Part shown: piece after piece, positions 23,204 to 34,577 of the stretch | How positions within the stretch are numbered: position 1 is the stretch's first letter | Layout of the letters: every line of letters begins with the position of its first letter | Origin: Zerene cesonia | Lineage: Eukaryota; Arthropoda; Insecta; Lepidoptera; Pieridae | Direction of reading: 5' to 3' | Length of the DNA: 64,000 nt | NCBI RefSeq assembly: GCF_012273895.1 | Contig: NC_052106.1 | Location: forward strand, 558,001-622,000 | Program-made: the position numbers and the translations under genes | Notes under the pieces: model-generated | Seen by the model: the letters and a program-made list of their open reading frames with translations, nothing else | The model's database searches: none | Told to the model about the DNA's origin: nothing

Positions 23204-26202
23204 GCGAGTGTGCGGTGCGGTTGTGTAGTGATAGTGATAGTGATAGTGCGGACTCACACGGTGCGAACACCGCTCCAATGTGTTTTGTTTTGTTCTACTC
23301 CTCAAATTTTTGTCTGGAAGTATTCGTGCAAATGGTTCGGATTGAAATGTATGTATACCTATTTTGATTATACAGTTATGAAAAATGTTTACAATCGACG
23401 ATTCAATTTCAGCACTGATGTTTTTTTTTGTTGTTCTTTTAAATCTAATTTGTGCTGTTTATATTGATTTAATAATACTTTTTCAAGTGTATGTACTATT
23501 GATTGAATTTTTTATACACTTTCCCTATATCCAGTGGAACAACCGCACTCGTATGTATGGACGGTTATGTCATAACGTGAAGTGTCTTATTGCTAACGGT
23601 TACTAACTATACATATATCCATTGTTTGTTTATATTAGCTGTATATTACGTCACTGAGGAGTTTTTCTGACTACATGTTTACACTGTTACATATTGATAA
23701 GGTTGACTCGGAATTGTTCAATTCACCAATTAATTAGTGATAAGCACATATGAACCTACATTTCAATTAATTCACGTTTCAATTTAAATACAGCTTACAT
23801 GCTTGCCATATAAAATGCCATGTTAGCGACTGTTTGTGTTTAAATATTGGTTATTTTTCTGATGCAGAGGGTGAAATGTTATTCCAATATTCAGAGATAT
23901 GTTTTAATCTAATTTGTTGGTGAACTTGTTGCTACGTTACTATGATTGAAATATGTTGTAACCACACATCAAACATGTCAGCTAAAGGGTGTTTAGCATA
24001 ATTATAGCATTTCAAGATTTTATATGCCCAGTTGTATTTTACCAAAAGTGTTTTAAAAGTTTAAAATAAGTTATAATAAAAAAAATGTTCAAAGTCTATG
24101 GCAATATGTTATGAAATACATGTAAATTAATGACAAAACATGTTTTTTGTGTGTGGGTTGCAATATGTTTGTATGATTGGAGACTATAAGCCCTGCTTGC
24201 AAATAATATTCTATATTGTACAATAATTTTCAGAATTATAAATACTTTGAAAAACTCCTGCGCGACTCGGGGTGAATCCCCATTTTTCGTATTCTTAGTT
24301 GCTTGTACTAATTGGTGGGAAAGGAAAAAGTAGGGGGGAGACACTCGCTCGATTTTATTTGTAAAATTACAGCGAGGCGGGGCACCTAATGAATGTGATA
24401 TATAACTAAATTAAGTTTAAAATGTTATATAATGCCATTTGTGTGTTTGTTTTCGTAATTAAATATAATTAATTGAAAAAAAATTATCAAAAAAATATAT
24501 AAATATTAATAAATATAAATAAATACTCCGGTTATGACCTTAGTTGAGGTGCTTTGTGCTAGTTTGTACGGTTTCTATATTTTTCCGTTGTATATTGTAA
24601 TGCATAGATTAATGCTTTATTTTCTGTGGTTGGTGTGATTATGTACAATGTGTGCGAGGCGCCTGCGACGAAAGAATTTCGTGGTCGTCGCTCGCGTCTC
24701 GCCGGCCTAATATTCACTTTAATGTTGATTTTTAATTATCCCTTGTGGGTATTTTTGTAGAAGTTTTGATACTTCTGTGTAAAATTGTTTATTATTCAAC
24801 ATTGTATGTCGTCTACATCGAGTATTGTGCTCTAAGTGGTGTTAATTTTATATTTTAGCAAGGTTTTTGTACAGTTTTTGACCAAAATATAAAGAATTTT
24901 TGAACTAAATCACAATTATGTGCAATTTTTTATTCGCCTATTTTGTTGTTTATATTTTGGATAATATCAAATAGTTGGTAAAAGTGTGAAGCAGTGATTT
25001 TAAAATATATGTAATTTAATTGTTTATCGGTGAAATCTATCCCATCGAAAATTAATCAAATGGTTCTGTAACAAAAAGTTTATATGGCATAACTAATGTT
25101 AATTATGTATTATAAAAAATTACTTTCAAATAAACAATTTAAACTAGTACACCACTTTATAAATACACTTAGTTATGAGATGAGTCTAACCAAGTGTCAA
25201 CACTTAAACTATTCTTAATAATATTAAATTATTATATTGTTCTCATTCATAATTTATTTGTTTCTTCTGGTGCACAAAAATAAAAGCTAAAATGATAGAA
25301 ACACTATTAACATTAAAATATGTTTAGTATTATTATGTCCTCTGATTTGCAGGAAACATTGCTGCTGGCAGTCATTTGTTATGTAATTGTGATTCAAAAA
25401 TGTAAAAATTTATATGTATTGTATGAAAAAGCAATTGTTACTAGCCCTTATATTATACCATTTAGAGCAGGTGAACCACGTTTTCGTACTAGACTGTATA
25501 TTTAAGTTTATAGAATCATTTTATTTGGGAGAATAATTTTGGCTGATTTTGAAAATAAAATATTTATAATGCGAAAGCGATATCTGTATTTCATTTAACC
25601 ATATACACATAAGTACATTTATTATAAAAATAAACTATGCTAGAATCTACAAAACAACTACAAAAATGTAATAATTTTACACATTTAAACTTTCGTAATA
25701 CCATAAAATTAATTTGTCTAATATAAAGTTTTGCTTACACACTAAGTAATTAATTATTATTAACAATGAAATTCCTAGACGTACATAATATTAAGTAAAT
25801 TGGTATACTGACGGATAATTTGATGGTATCTTACTATATTATACCTTAAAAATTATATTATATTATTTAACATTTACAATATTAGACATATTTCATTTTT
25901 CGATACTTAACTTTCGTAAGATATGCATGTAGTTTTAAACAGATAATATATTTTTTCCTCAAAATGCATACAGCTACTAATTAATTTTATATGACCTTAA
26001 AAAAGAATGCATTTTATATACAGAATTTTTATAAACATACACATAATGCAATATTACCATTGTAGGGTCTCATACGGTACACGTTTTAAGGAAGTGATTG
26101 GAGAAATTGGTTTTAATTTTCACAAATACAATTCTATCAAAAATTCAAACTACCAATACATAATACTTTCCAGTTTCAAGCGAATTGATCCAAACATAAG
26201 AT
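23204..26202. other. Convergent region: ZFAND4 3' flank and IPMK 3' flank
   Basis: About 3 kb of AT-rich sequence between two stop codons. There are several possible polyadenylation signals (for example near 24073, 24510, 25127 and 25553), so ZFAND4 probably has a long 3'UTR. A (gatagt)n-like run is at 23229-23248. No conserved coding frame is seen. Confidence 0.6.
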
Positions 26203-29200
26203 TCAAAACACCTGATCGTCTGTCTCCCGCAATAGATTCTCGAATATACTCACAAAGTTATCCAAACCCTCTTTGAAATTATAATCCACCGTCTTCTCAT
26301 CTTCATTGAAGAACGCATGAGCGAAGTCGATCACCTTGACCGTCCCCCACGGATTAGGGGCTGGAGCATCTTGGGACAATTGGTCCAACTGAGCTCGGTA
26401 ATTCATCTTGATCTTGCACAATTTATCTTCGTAGTTATTCTCGAAGGAGTGGTTGTGGTTGAGTTTGTCCAGGGCTTCCGTCCACGGGGAGGAGATGGGT
26501 GGTGGGGGCGAGAAGGAGGTTCTGGTGGCCGTCATGGGGCTGAGGGGTACGGAGCTGAGCTTCTTGTACACGGGGCCTTTGGACGAGATCTGGCCGCTGA
26601 AGTTGGAGCCCGCTACGGGGCTGATCGAGTGGATGGATTTGCGCCGCCCTATGGGTTCTGATGGACGGCATTTTATTCTCGATCTGGAATATAAGTTTGA
26701 GTTTCGAATAAAACTTTTTTTTTTCTTTTTATGTCTATAGGTAATGAAGAGTAAAATAAAAATTCGAAATGGAAAAGGAATTTTTTTGTCGGTTTGTACT
26801 TTGTGAACGCCTAAATTTTTAACAATATTTAAACATGTATAAATAATATAACAACTAAATGGAAATTGTAAACATAAAGAAAATAATTAAAACGAGGTAG
26901 CCAGAGATATCATACTAGGTATATACGGAATTGTATTTATCTAATCCTTTATTATTAAATTGTTTATAGCCCTGTATATCAAGTAATAATAAAGATTGTT
27001 GGCTAATAAATTGACATTGACTTTGTGTATAAATTGTTTTAATGAATTATTTTTATGTTAAATCGTAAATTTAAACGACAACATTATTGTTTGCAGCTTT
27101 GCCCGCTTTCGCTCGAAGTCAAAATAAACAGCGTTTGGCGGGTAAGCTTGCATACATATTTGATAGATCGTTAAGTGTATATAAGCAAGCACGAGCAGAG
27201 ATAACATAAGAGCGCGTGACGCACGAGGCGGAGACGTCGCCGCAGCAGTCCCGGAGCTTGGCGGCGTCGTAGGCGAGCAGCAGCGAGGCGGAGTACAGGC
27301 GCACGGCGCGCGCCCGCGCCGCCCACTTCTGCAGCGCCCACAGCGCCGACAGGAACTGCAGGATCAGCGCGCGGCACAGACGCGTGCCCAGACCGTTCAG
27401 GTAGTTCTTTACAGCTGGAATTTATTTATGTTTTGGGTTGTAAGTAGTGGTTTCGATAAACTTTTAGTATTACAATTAATTTTGATGGGTTGTGTGTCAC
27501 GTGTCATGTGTTTATGTCATGCATGATGTGCCGTGTATCACGTTCGTGTGTCGTGTGACATATGTTATGTGAAATTTGTAGTGTGACATTTATTTTATGT
27601 CACAGCGGGTAACTGAGCCAGCGTCCAAAAATATAGTAGATTGTAGTTTTTATGTTATACTTTGTATATTATTACTGTTTGTCCCTAACAAATTAACTTA
27701 GTGTTGGTAATTTGGTTAGTGTTGGTAGTAATGGTAATTTCTATATATTGTGTGTTTAATTTTTGTGTTGTAGATATCTGCGCTTGACGGATACTTTTGA
27801 GCCTCTTATAAATCTCAGATGTAAAACTATCCACAACGTGACATTGGCAAAATTGTGGCAACACAGCACTGCCATTCATAAAATAAAATTGAATTGAGTA
27901 ACTGAGCCAACATTCGCAGCGCCCTCTTTTGAGTGGTAAGGGATAAGGAAAGGATTGATGACTGGAATGGACAGGGAAGATTCAGGAAAAGGAAACGGGC
28001 CTATACTTGTCCGGAGATGTATAATGTGTCGTGAGTCACGTCTGACGTGTCATGTGTCGTGCGTGGTGTGAGGTGCTCGTCTCACCGGCGGTGACCATGT
28101 GTCCGCGCAGCCGCTTGCCGGCGTCCTTGCCGTAGCGCAGCAGGCGGCCGCTGTCGAGGCGGCGCACGCAGTAGCCGGGGATGCAGAAGCCCCACTGCTC
28201 CTTACACGCCGCGTACTTGCTGCGCTCGCGAGCGATCTTCTCTTCGGATGCGAATGGATCCCAAGTGCGTTTTCCTTTGAGTTATAATTCAGTATTAAAA
28301 ACAGTATCATGATTTAAATGTACGCGTGTGCGAAGTCAAATGAATCTTTAAATGATACAAAGCATATTACAAGATCCATTTCTCAACGATGAAGGTCAAA
28401 ATAAATAATGTGTATTAGTTTTGGGTCGATTATATTAATTTTTTATACAAGTAGATCTAAATTGTCAAACCATTCTGACACATTTGCAGCATTTGTACAT
28501 GCTAAAGTGGGAACTTGGGGTAGGCGCTCGCTGGGGCAGCTCGATTGTACACGCTAATGTAAGAAAAAGGAAATAATATTAGAAAACAATTAATATTCCC
28601 CGTGAGCATATCTTCGGCGAAGTGATAAAAATGTATAGAATAATGATTGTTGATAGGTATTATTATGACTCCACAACATGCCCATACAAATAACACCTAT
28701 GAAAATCATCCCTACGTGATTATGGGGATGTTTCTTATCAAAACAACCAAGGCTACCGAAAGCACCGTTCAAATCCGGAATCCTCACCGATCTTAACATC
28801 CATGATGCACGGCTCCAGCATGCCAACAGTGAGGTCCTCCATGATAATATACTCCTGCTCGAATCCATTGTACGTGAACTTCTTGCTTCCGAAGAACTTT
28901 GGCACGTACTTCCGCAGTTCCACCAGATCCTCGTCGCAAGAAGAGAACACGGTCTTGTAGAAGTCTATCTCGCGACGCTGACACTCTTTGAGTATCGGTT
29001 TGAGAACTGTTCCGTCACTGCATTGGAGTAAACCTGGTGGATAATATTTATAACAATGACAGCAGCTGAATCACGCAATAGAATTGTTTTCAACATTCAT
29101 GTCATAAGGAGGACTTCTTATCCGTTAGAATAATGTATTTTTCGTTGACTCAACTCACTTGTTCCGTATATGGCAACCGAGGTTACCGATTTGAGAAGCT

Positions 29201-30907
29201 ATATTATAACTTATTTATAGATTATTGGTATAATGTAAAGGTCAATTCACTTCTACACACAGCATGCTTCCAAAGGATTATAATGAAGTGTTTTGTTTTC
29301 TTGACCAGTCCTTCAAGATTCATATTCAGTAAAAGCCACACTACGTTTGTATGGATGGAAAGTGGCTAGGGCGCTCTGAATTCAACAAAACAAGAAAGAC
29401 ATATACTAGACTTATTAACTGACCCAAGTACTTAGTATCGGTGTCGGAGCCCTTGTGCCCCGCGACTTGCTGGCTGTACTTTTGTACTTCGACAGACGCT
29501 GTGGGCGGGAGGAGCGGCTTGGCCGTCATCTCGTCAGTGCGGGGGCGGAGGTTGTAGTGCACCTAGGTACAAAAGACATGTCGACGTAAGATTGTAAAAA
29601 CCGTTAGATTTTAAACTAACCCGCCAGATTGTAATCGATTTATTGTGATCTGCTATATTTACTTGGAATTTAGTACATTATTTTTTTGTTAGACTATAAT
29701 GCAAATAAAAATGTATTGTATGCCGAGAATTTACTTTTCGTCTGTCTGTCAGATAAATATTTGCGTGTCAACGGAGGCTCCGAAACTCCCTTTCCAATGC
29801 AGTTTCTAAATAAACTGAACCTTCTCTAACCTATCATATTGAATGTTTCCAATTCAAGTTTCACATCTATTCATTATAATTTAGCGAAATAATCATTAAA
29901 TTGCACCTAAGTCATAAGTACAATTAGATATTCTACACAGGAAACACTAGTCAAGTTGGATGTGTTATAGGTATGTTGCCTGATTTTGTTCGTAGCTATA
30001 AGTTTAACCCTTTATTGGAGATCATGTGGAGATCCATCAATGACGTTACAATCGTTAAATAAACTTTAAATATCATGTGGGCTGTAAATTATCCTATTAT
30101 CATACATATAATTATTGTCAAAGTGAAGCAAACTCGATTATCAGAAGTTTTTTTGGAGTCATATAGGTACATACACATACAATTTTAAACAACCATACAC
30201 GAGACAGATAAGACGTTTGAAACACAATGTTAGAAACATTGTGTTTCAAACTAGTGGGAAATGGGAACCGAACACACACCCACTGGCACTTTGTCAGTAT
30301 TTTTAATTTGAGTTTCGAAAAATTTAGGTACGTATGATATTTTATTAAAATTGAACACCGAAGAGGAAATAAAACAGATTGTACCTAATTAATGTTCTAT
30401 TAATATTGCAAAGGAAAAATCCGGTGTATCTAATCGTATTTTAATTAATAATATTACATTGAACTGAACATCACATTATTTCTCTTCGCCTTATATTCAA
30501 TGAACATAAAAAATGATATTTAGAAACTCTTAAATACATTACTAGCGGGCTGCCGCGTCTTCGCCCGTTATACATATATGTATATCCTATAGCACTCAGA
30601 CGTACTATATAGCCAACGGTGAAAGAATTTAAAAATGTCCCAGTGGTTCCTGAGATTAGCACGTTCAAACAAACATTTCAAGTTTATGATATAACTATAG
30701 ATATGACAACATTTCATTTGTTAACGAATTATTCAATTCACAAATCAGAAATATTTGGTTTCCATCCACCACCCTAAATATATATCGTATAATATATATC
30801 GATAAGTTTAATAACTCGTTAAAAATAGTGAAATAAACTACCTGACAAATGGACCTCTGTCGCCTCGGCGGTACCCGTTCCTTCGTTCGTTGAGATACAT
30901 CACTCAT
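26203..30907 (-). CDS. IPMK: Inositol polyphosphate multikinase, six exons
   Basis: Exons on the minus strand: 30907-30842, 29562-29424, 29033-28788, 28274-28086, 27414-27225 and 26683-26203. They sum to 1311 nt (436 residues) with all phases consistent. Family marks: PCIMDVKIG at about 143-151 (the PxxxDxKxG inositol-phosphate-binding signature), then KRTWDPFASEEKI, very like vertebrate IPMK; the LYSASLLLAYD block equivalent to SSLL; and VIDFAH at about 394-399 with the metal/ATP-binding Asp. The enzyme phosphorylates IP3 and IP4 towards IP5 in the nucleus and cytoplasm. The C-terminal exon carries a Ser/Pro-rich insert before IDF. Exon 1 (MSDVSQRTKERVPP) is the least certain; the in-frame ATG at 29529 is an alternative start. 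The donor of exon 5 (gcctc|gtgcgt) was chosen because it alone keeps the frame. Confidence 0.91.
27491..28085. repeat. Degenerate gtcatgtg/gtcgtgtg repeats flanking an IPMK intron
   Basis: Two blocks, 27491-27605 and about 28020-28085, are made of imperfect 8-10-base units such as gtgtcacgtg, gtcatgtg and gtcgtgtg. Both lie in IPMK intron 4; the second abuts the donor of exon 4. E-box-like cacgtg occurs by composition. Confidence 0.6.
30215..30251. repeat. Perfect 17-bp hairpin with a 3-base loop in IPMK intron 1
   Basis: Arms 30215-30231 (gtttgaaacacaatgtt) and 30235-30251 are exact reverse complements separated by 'aga'. Confidence 0.9.
30541..30705 (-). mobile_element. Interspersed repeat remnant in IPMK intron 1
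   Basis: Starts 'actagcgggctgccgcg' followed by 'tcgcccg', with a later 'cctgagattagc' segment. Related fragments are at 1308-1455 (mirror about 20036-20190) and 33590-33700. Confidence 0.5.
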
Positions 30908-32757
30908 CTAGCAGATTGCCTAAAAACAACACTAGGTATTATATATTGCAATCCAAATAAAACACAAACAACAAAGCAACACGCCCAAAAACGATACCCA
31001 GGCGTTACTGCACAATCAAAACAAAGATATATTGACACGTTTGTCTTTTACGATACCCGCATTAAAACGAACGCAATAACTATTAATGAATGGTGTCAAA
31101 AATACGATTTCGAGTTATAAATATTCAAATGTGCAAGACGCACGCGACAGGCTACTGAAAACCACAATACAACATACATATAAGTTACAAGTTAAAAAAC
31201 TCAAAGACTCCGCCTGCGCCGTTATAAAGTAAGAAGTAATTTCGTGACGATTATAATATATAAATAAAACTTGTATCATCACAGAAGCAATATTATTTGT
31301 TAAAATATCGCCACAAATTACAATGCCTTTATTGAGTTAAACAATGCAAACTTATTTATTACCTACCTATAAAATTGAGTCACCAATAATAATCGAGTTA
31401 CGAAAATTCATTCAACGGGCGTAGTCAGACTTTAAACATAAAGTTCAGGTACCTACAGAATAACCGTTACGACTAAAAGATATAACAATGAATATAATCC
31501 GTATTTTTTTCAGGTAACATAAATTTGAATATTGAATTGTGAATCGTATTGTTTTAAAACCATATAACAAAAAAAAAAAATTGAATTAAAAAACACATTA
31601 AAATAAATAGCAAGCAGATATATATATGTCTACTTGTATCCCTGTAAGGAAGTAACACTTTAGTCTTTGCTGTGATGTTTATCACACTCGCAGCGCTGTT
31701 TTTCAGTACACTGCACGACAGAATTGAATAAAAAACAACAAACCTTAATGACCAATAAACAGAAGCAATGAACGAGCGAAATTAACAATGTAAAACGCAA
31801 AGACTGACCAAGTTAAGATTCCCAATAAGAACTATTTATCTTATCTCTCAAATCAATCGCCTTATCAAATTTACAACACTATTCGCATTTTATAATCAAT
31901 ATTATTCATATTTGCGTGTTATTTAAGGTTGTGCTGATATTATACAATTTATATGATACAATTATGTTCCTATTACTATATTGTTACTTTCAAACGACCT
32001 CAAGTACTTAGATGATTTTCTTACGATTACAAGATTCGACGCACCCCACCTATCAGTAGTCAAGATTATGAAAATTTTTACGAAGTGTATGTAGCTCAGG
32101 AAAGATCGAAATTTATTGAATTGTCCTTGAGTGGCATAAAACGTTAAGAGTTAACTTTTGATGTAGTTACTTATTATATTTTTATAAGGAATTTAATAGT
32201 CAATATTTATGTGCCTCTGTACTTCTTTTATTCTGACCATGGCTAAATACTTGTGCACCTATGTGTAGGATTACATTATTAAATTCTCAGTAATTAAAAT
32301 ATAATTAATTAGTTAAAGGTACATATATGGATAGTGTTTAGTGGAATCAACTGCATATTCATTTTAATAATGCAAAACAAACTTATTTAGCTCTATAAAT
32401 GCGTCATTTGTTGGTGGTATATTTTGTGAAATCATCATCTGTTATATATCAACGTTTACTAATATTACAAATAGAAAAGTGTGTGTGTTTTTTGTCCTTT
32501 CTTTTGTTTTTCTTGTGTCTGAAGACAGAAGAATTATAATAAAATAATATATTATTGTACTGTATAATCAGCCTATCCAATTAATACTTAATTGGAGAAT
32601 ATTTTAAAGCTAAAAGATGGGGTTCAAATCCAAATTTTATTACATCATCATCATGTAAATATTGAGGGTAATGAAAATAAAACACCGCATCGAGCGTCAA
32701 TATTTTAATCAACAATCAAAATCTATGAGATTGCGCTAAATAATATTAGATATAAAT
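30908..32757. other. Intergenic region between IPMK 5' end and HADH minus-strand 3' end
   Basis: AT-rich with no convincing gene. A 76-codon open frame on the plus strand (30890-31120) overlaps IPMK exon 1 antisense and has no recognised motif. Confidence 0.6.
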
Positions 32758-32990
32758 TCAGTCGTATTTATATATACCCTCTCCGGATTTTCTTCCAAGT
32801 TTACCCTCTTCAACCAATTTATCCAATAACGGTATGGGCTTAAATACAGGGTTGCCAGTTTTTTCCAGCATTACGGCCAAAATAGCCTTCTTATTGTCTA
32901 GGCCAGTGTAATCAGCCAGTTCCAGGGGGCCCATCGGATACCCTGCTCCAAGTTTCATAGCGGTATCGATGTCTTCAGCTGATGCGTCGC
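32758..32990 (-). CDS. HADH: Second (distal) terminal exon of the minus-strand HADH gene
   Basis: An intact exon coding for a full HADH C-terminal segment (GDASAEDIDTAMKLG to the end, 76 residues), with acceptor cttctag-like 'gttctag' just before 32990 and stop TGA at 32760-32758. Its entry phase equals that of the proximal last exon (34813-34578), so either can follow exon 4 (donor at 36585). The two last exons share AMKLG/GMKLG, AGYPMGPLELADYTGLD and VFKPIPLLDK but differ in between and at the very end (IYKYD against FYTYKK). No copies of exons 1-4 lie between them. It is therefore an alternative 3' exon, or the surviving end of a duplicated gene. Confidence 0.82.
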
Positions 32991-33129
32991 CTAGAACGTT
33001 ATTTTAATGGAAAACATGGTTATAGTTATTGATCTCCAAATACGTCAATTTTTTCACCTGTGTAAGAATTGGAACAACTGTAAATATTTATCCTGGCAAA
33101 CTTCTGAGTAAATGTCAGTGGAATATCCT

Positions 33130-33327
33130 ACTTAATATTGTAAATGCGAAAATTTGTAAGGATGTGTGTGTGTTTGTTGCTCTTTCACGCAAAAACCACT
33201 GAACCAATTGCAATGAAATTTGGTACGTGGATGGCTGGACAAATGGAATAACATAAAGGCTGCTTTTTATCCCGCTATTCCTACGGGACGTGGACTTACG
33301 CGGGTGAAACCGCGGGGCGCAGCTAGT
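33130..33327 (+). mobile_element. Short interspersed repeat, family B
   Basis: Runs from 'cttaatattgtaaatgcg' to 'cgcggggcgcagctagt'; same family as 1058-1251. Lies between the two HADH terminal exons. Confidence 0.75.
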
Positions 33328-34159
33328 GAATATATATTGGCAAAAAAAAAATAGGGACGATATACGATATACCGAGATTTATATAAATAGAAATGCAATA
33401 ATATGTTATGCAGATATGTTAGCATATGTTGTAAATACTATAAGCCTAATACCGGGACCATGTACATTTTTTTTTTATTTATTTACATAGCACCAGTAAA
33501 ATATTATTTATGATATATTATACCAGATATTGGCGGAGTTATTTTATAGACTTGATAGCCTTAGATTTACATATTAGGTACTGTACTCCGTCGATTACTC
33601 GTCTATGCAAAACGAAGGGAGGTTTTAATTCGAACGAGTAGTGTCAAAAAGTTTCTGAGATTAGCGCGTTCAAAGAAACCAACCGAAAGATTCTGCAAAT
33701 TCATATTACAGCTGCGCCTGTATACATGCATTTTTATAAGCTTTTAAATTTAAAAACAAATATCATAAAAATATGCCAGCTCTTGAGTTATACTGTGGTT
33801 TAAATAACACGACTCTCTTCAATAGATATATAAAATTACAGCCTTGAAATGTTTAATCTGATCCAAGTAAGATCGACCTTCGCCCATTTACACGATGGGA
33901 AATTGTTTTTTATTTATTTGGGATTATTCACAATTATTCAATCCAGGCATAGTTGAATTTAGTATTTATTTAAAAATTATCATATCATATTATGTAAGCG
34001 TAAAGTGATAACGATATCGTGCCTATATATAACGTACACTGGGTATGACGCGAAGTGATGATAAAAATCGGTCTTATTCTACAGTCTTCACTATTGATTA
34101 CATAAATAAGTATAGTATATAAAGCATTAAACGGTAAAAGGAGACATAGGATACGGTTA

Positions 34160-34385
34160 CTAAAAGTAAGTGAAGTCCCGTGTCCCCTAGTGGGGTATGG
34201 GGCAGTTGATATAAATCTGTTTCACTGATCAATTTTATCAAGGACAAGTAGGTGATCAGCCTTCTGTGTCTTGCCAGACCGAGACATTTTTCTTTTGTGA
34301 GTACCCACCGGTAATCGAACTTGGGACCTCTTGGTTCTACGCTCACGTGTTAACGACTGTACCAAGGAGGCGGTCTATAACTATA
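34160..34385 (-). mobile_element. tRNA-derived SINE, second family
   Basis: On the minus strand it reads 'ccttggtacagtcgttaac' (A-box-like), then 'ccaagttcgattacc' (B-box), then a body with 'tgtctcggtctggcaag' and 'ccataccccactagggg'. Different from the ggccgagagg family. Confidence 0.75.
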
Positions 34386-34577
34386 CGGCTAGGTACGATA
34401 TTAAAAGTAACAGTTATAATTTTAAATATGTGTATTATAAACTGTAATAAAAAAGTAAAAATACAAAACAGTCTTAAAGGTAAAGTTCAAAAATAAGAAT
34501 TTATATCTCTTCCGAAAAACATATCATGATACATTGTAAATAACTTTGACAATTATACAATTTATTCATTCACTCAT

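Larger units (their letters stand above)
32991..34577. other. Region between the two alternative HADH terminal exons
   Basis: No exon 1-4 copies are seen. It holds a family B repeat (33130-33327), a family fragment near 33590-33700 and a SINE (about 34160-34385). An AATAAA signal for the proximal exon is at 34566-34561. Confidence 0.7.

Noticed and set aside
26435..26671. In-frame continuation MPSIRTHRAAQ... at the IPMK last exon
   Set aside because: This phase lacks the IDF motif; the phase joined through the gcctc|gtgcgt donor gives the conserved kinase C-terminus.
30890..31120. 76-codon plus-strand frame antisense to IPMK exon 1
   Set aside because: Overlaps a better supported exon on the other strand; no motif recognised.
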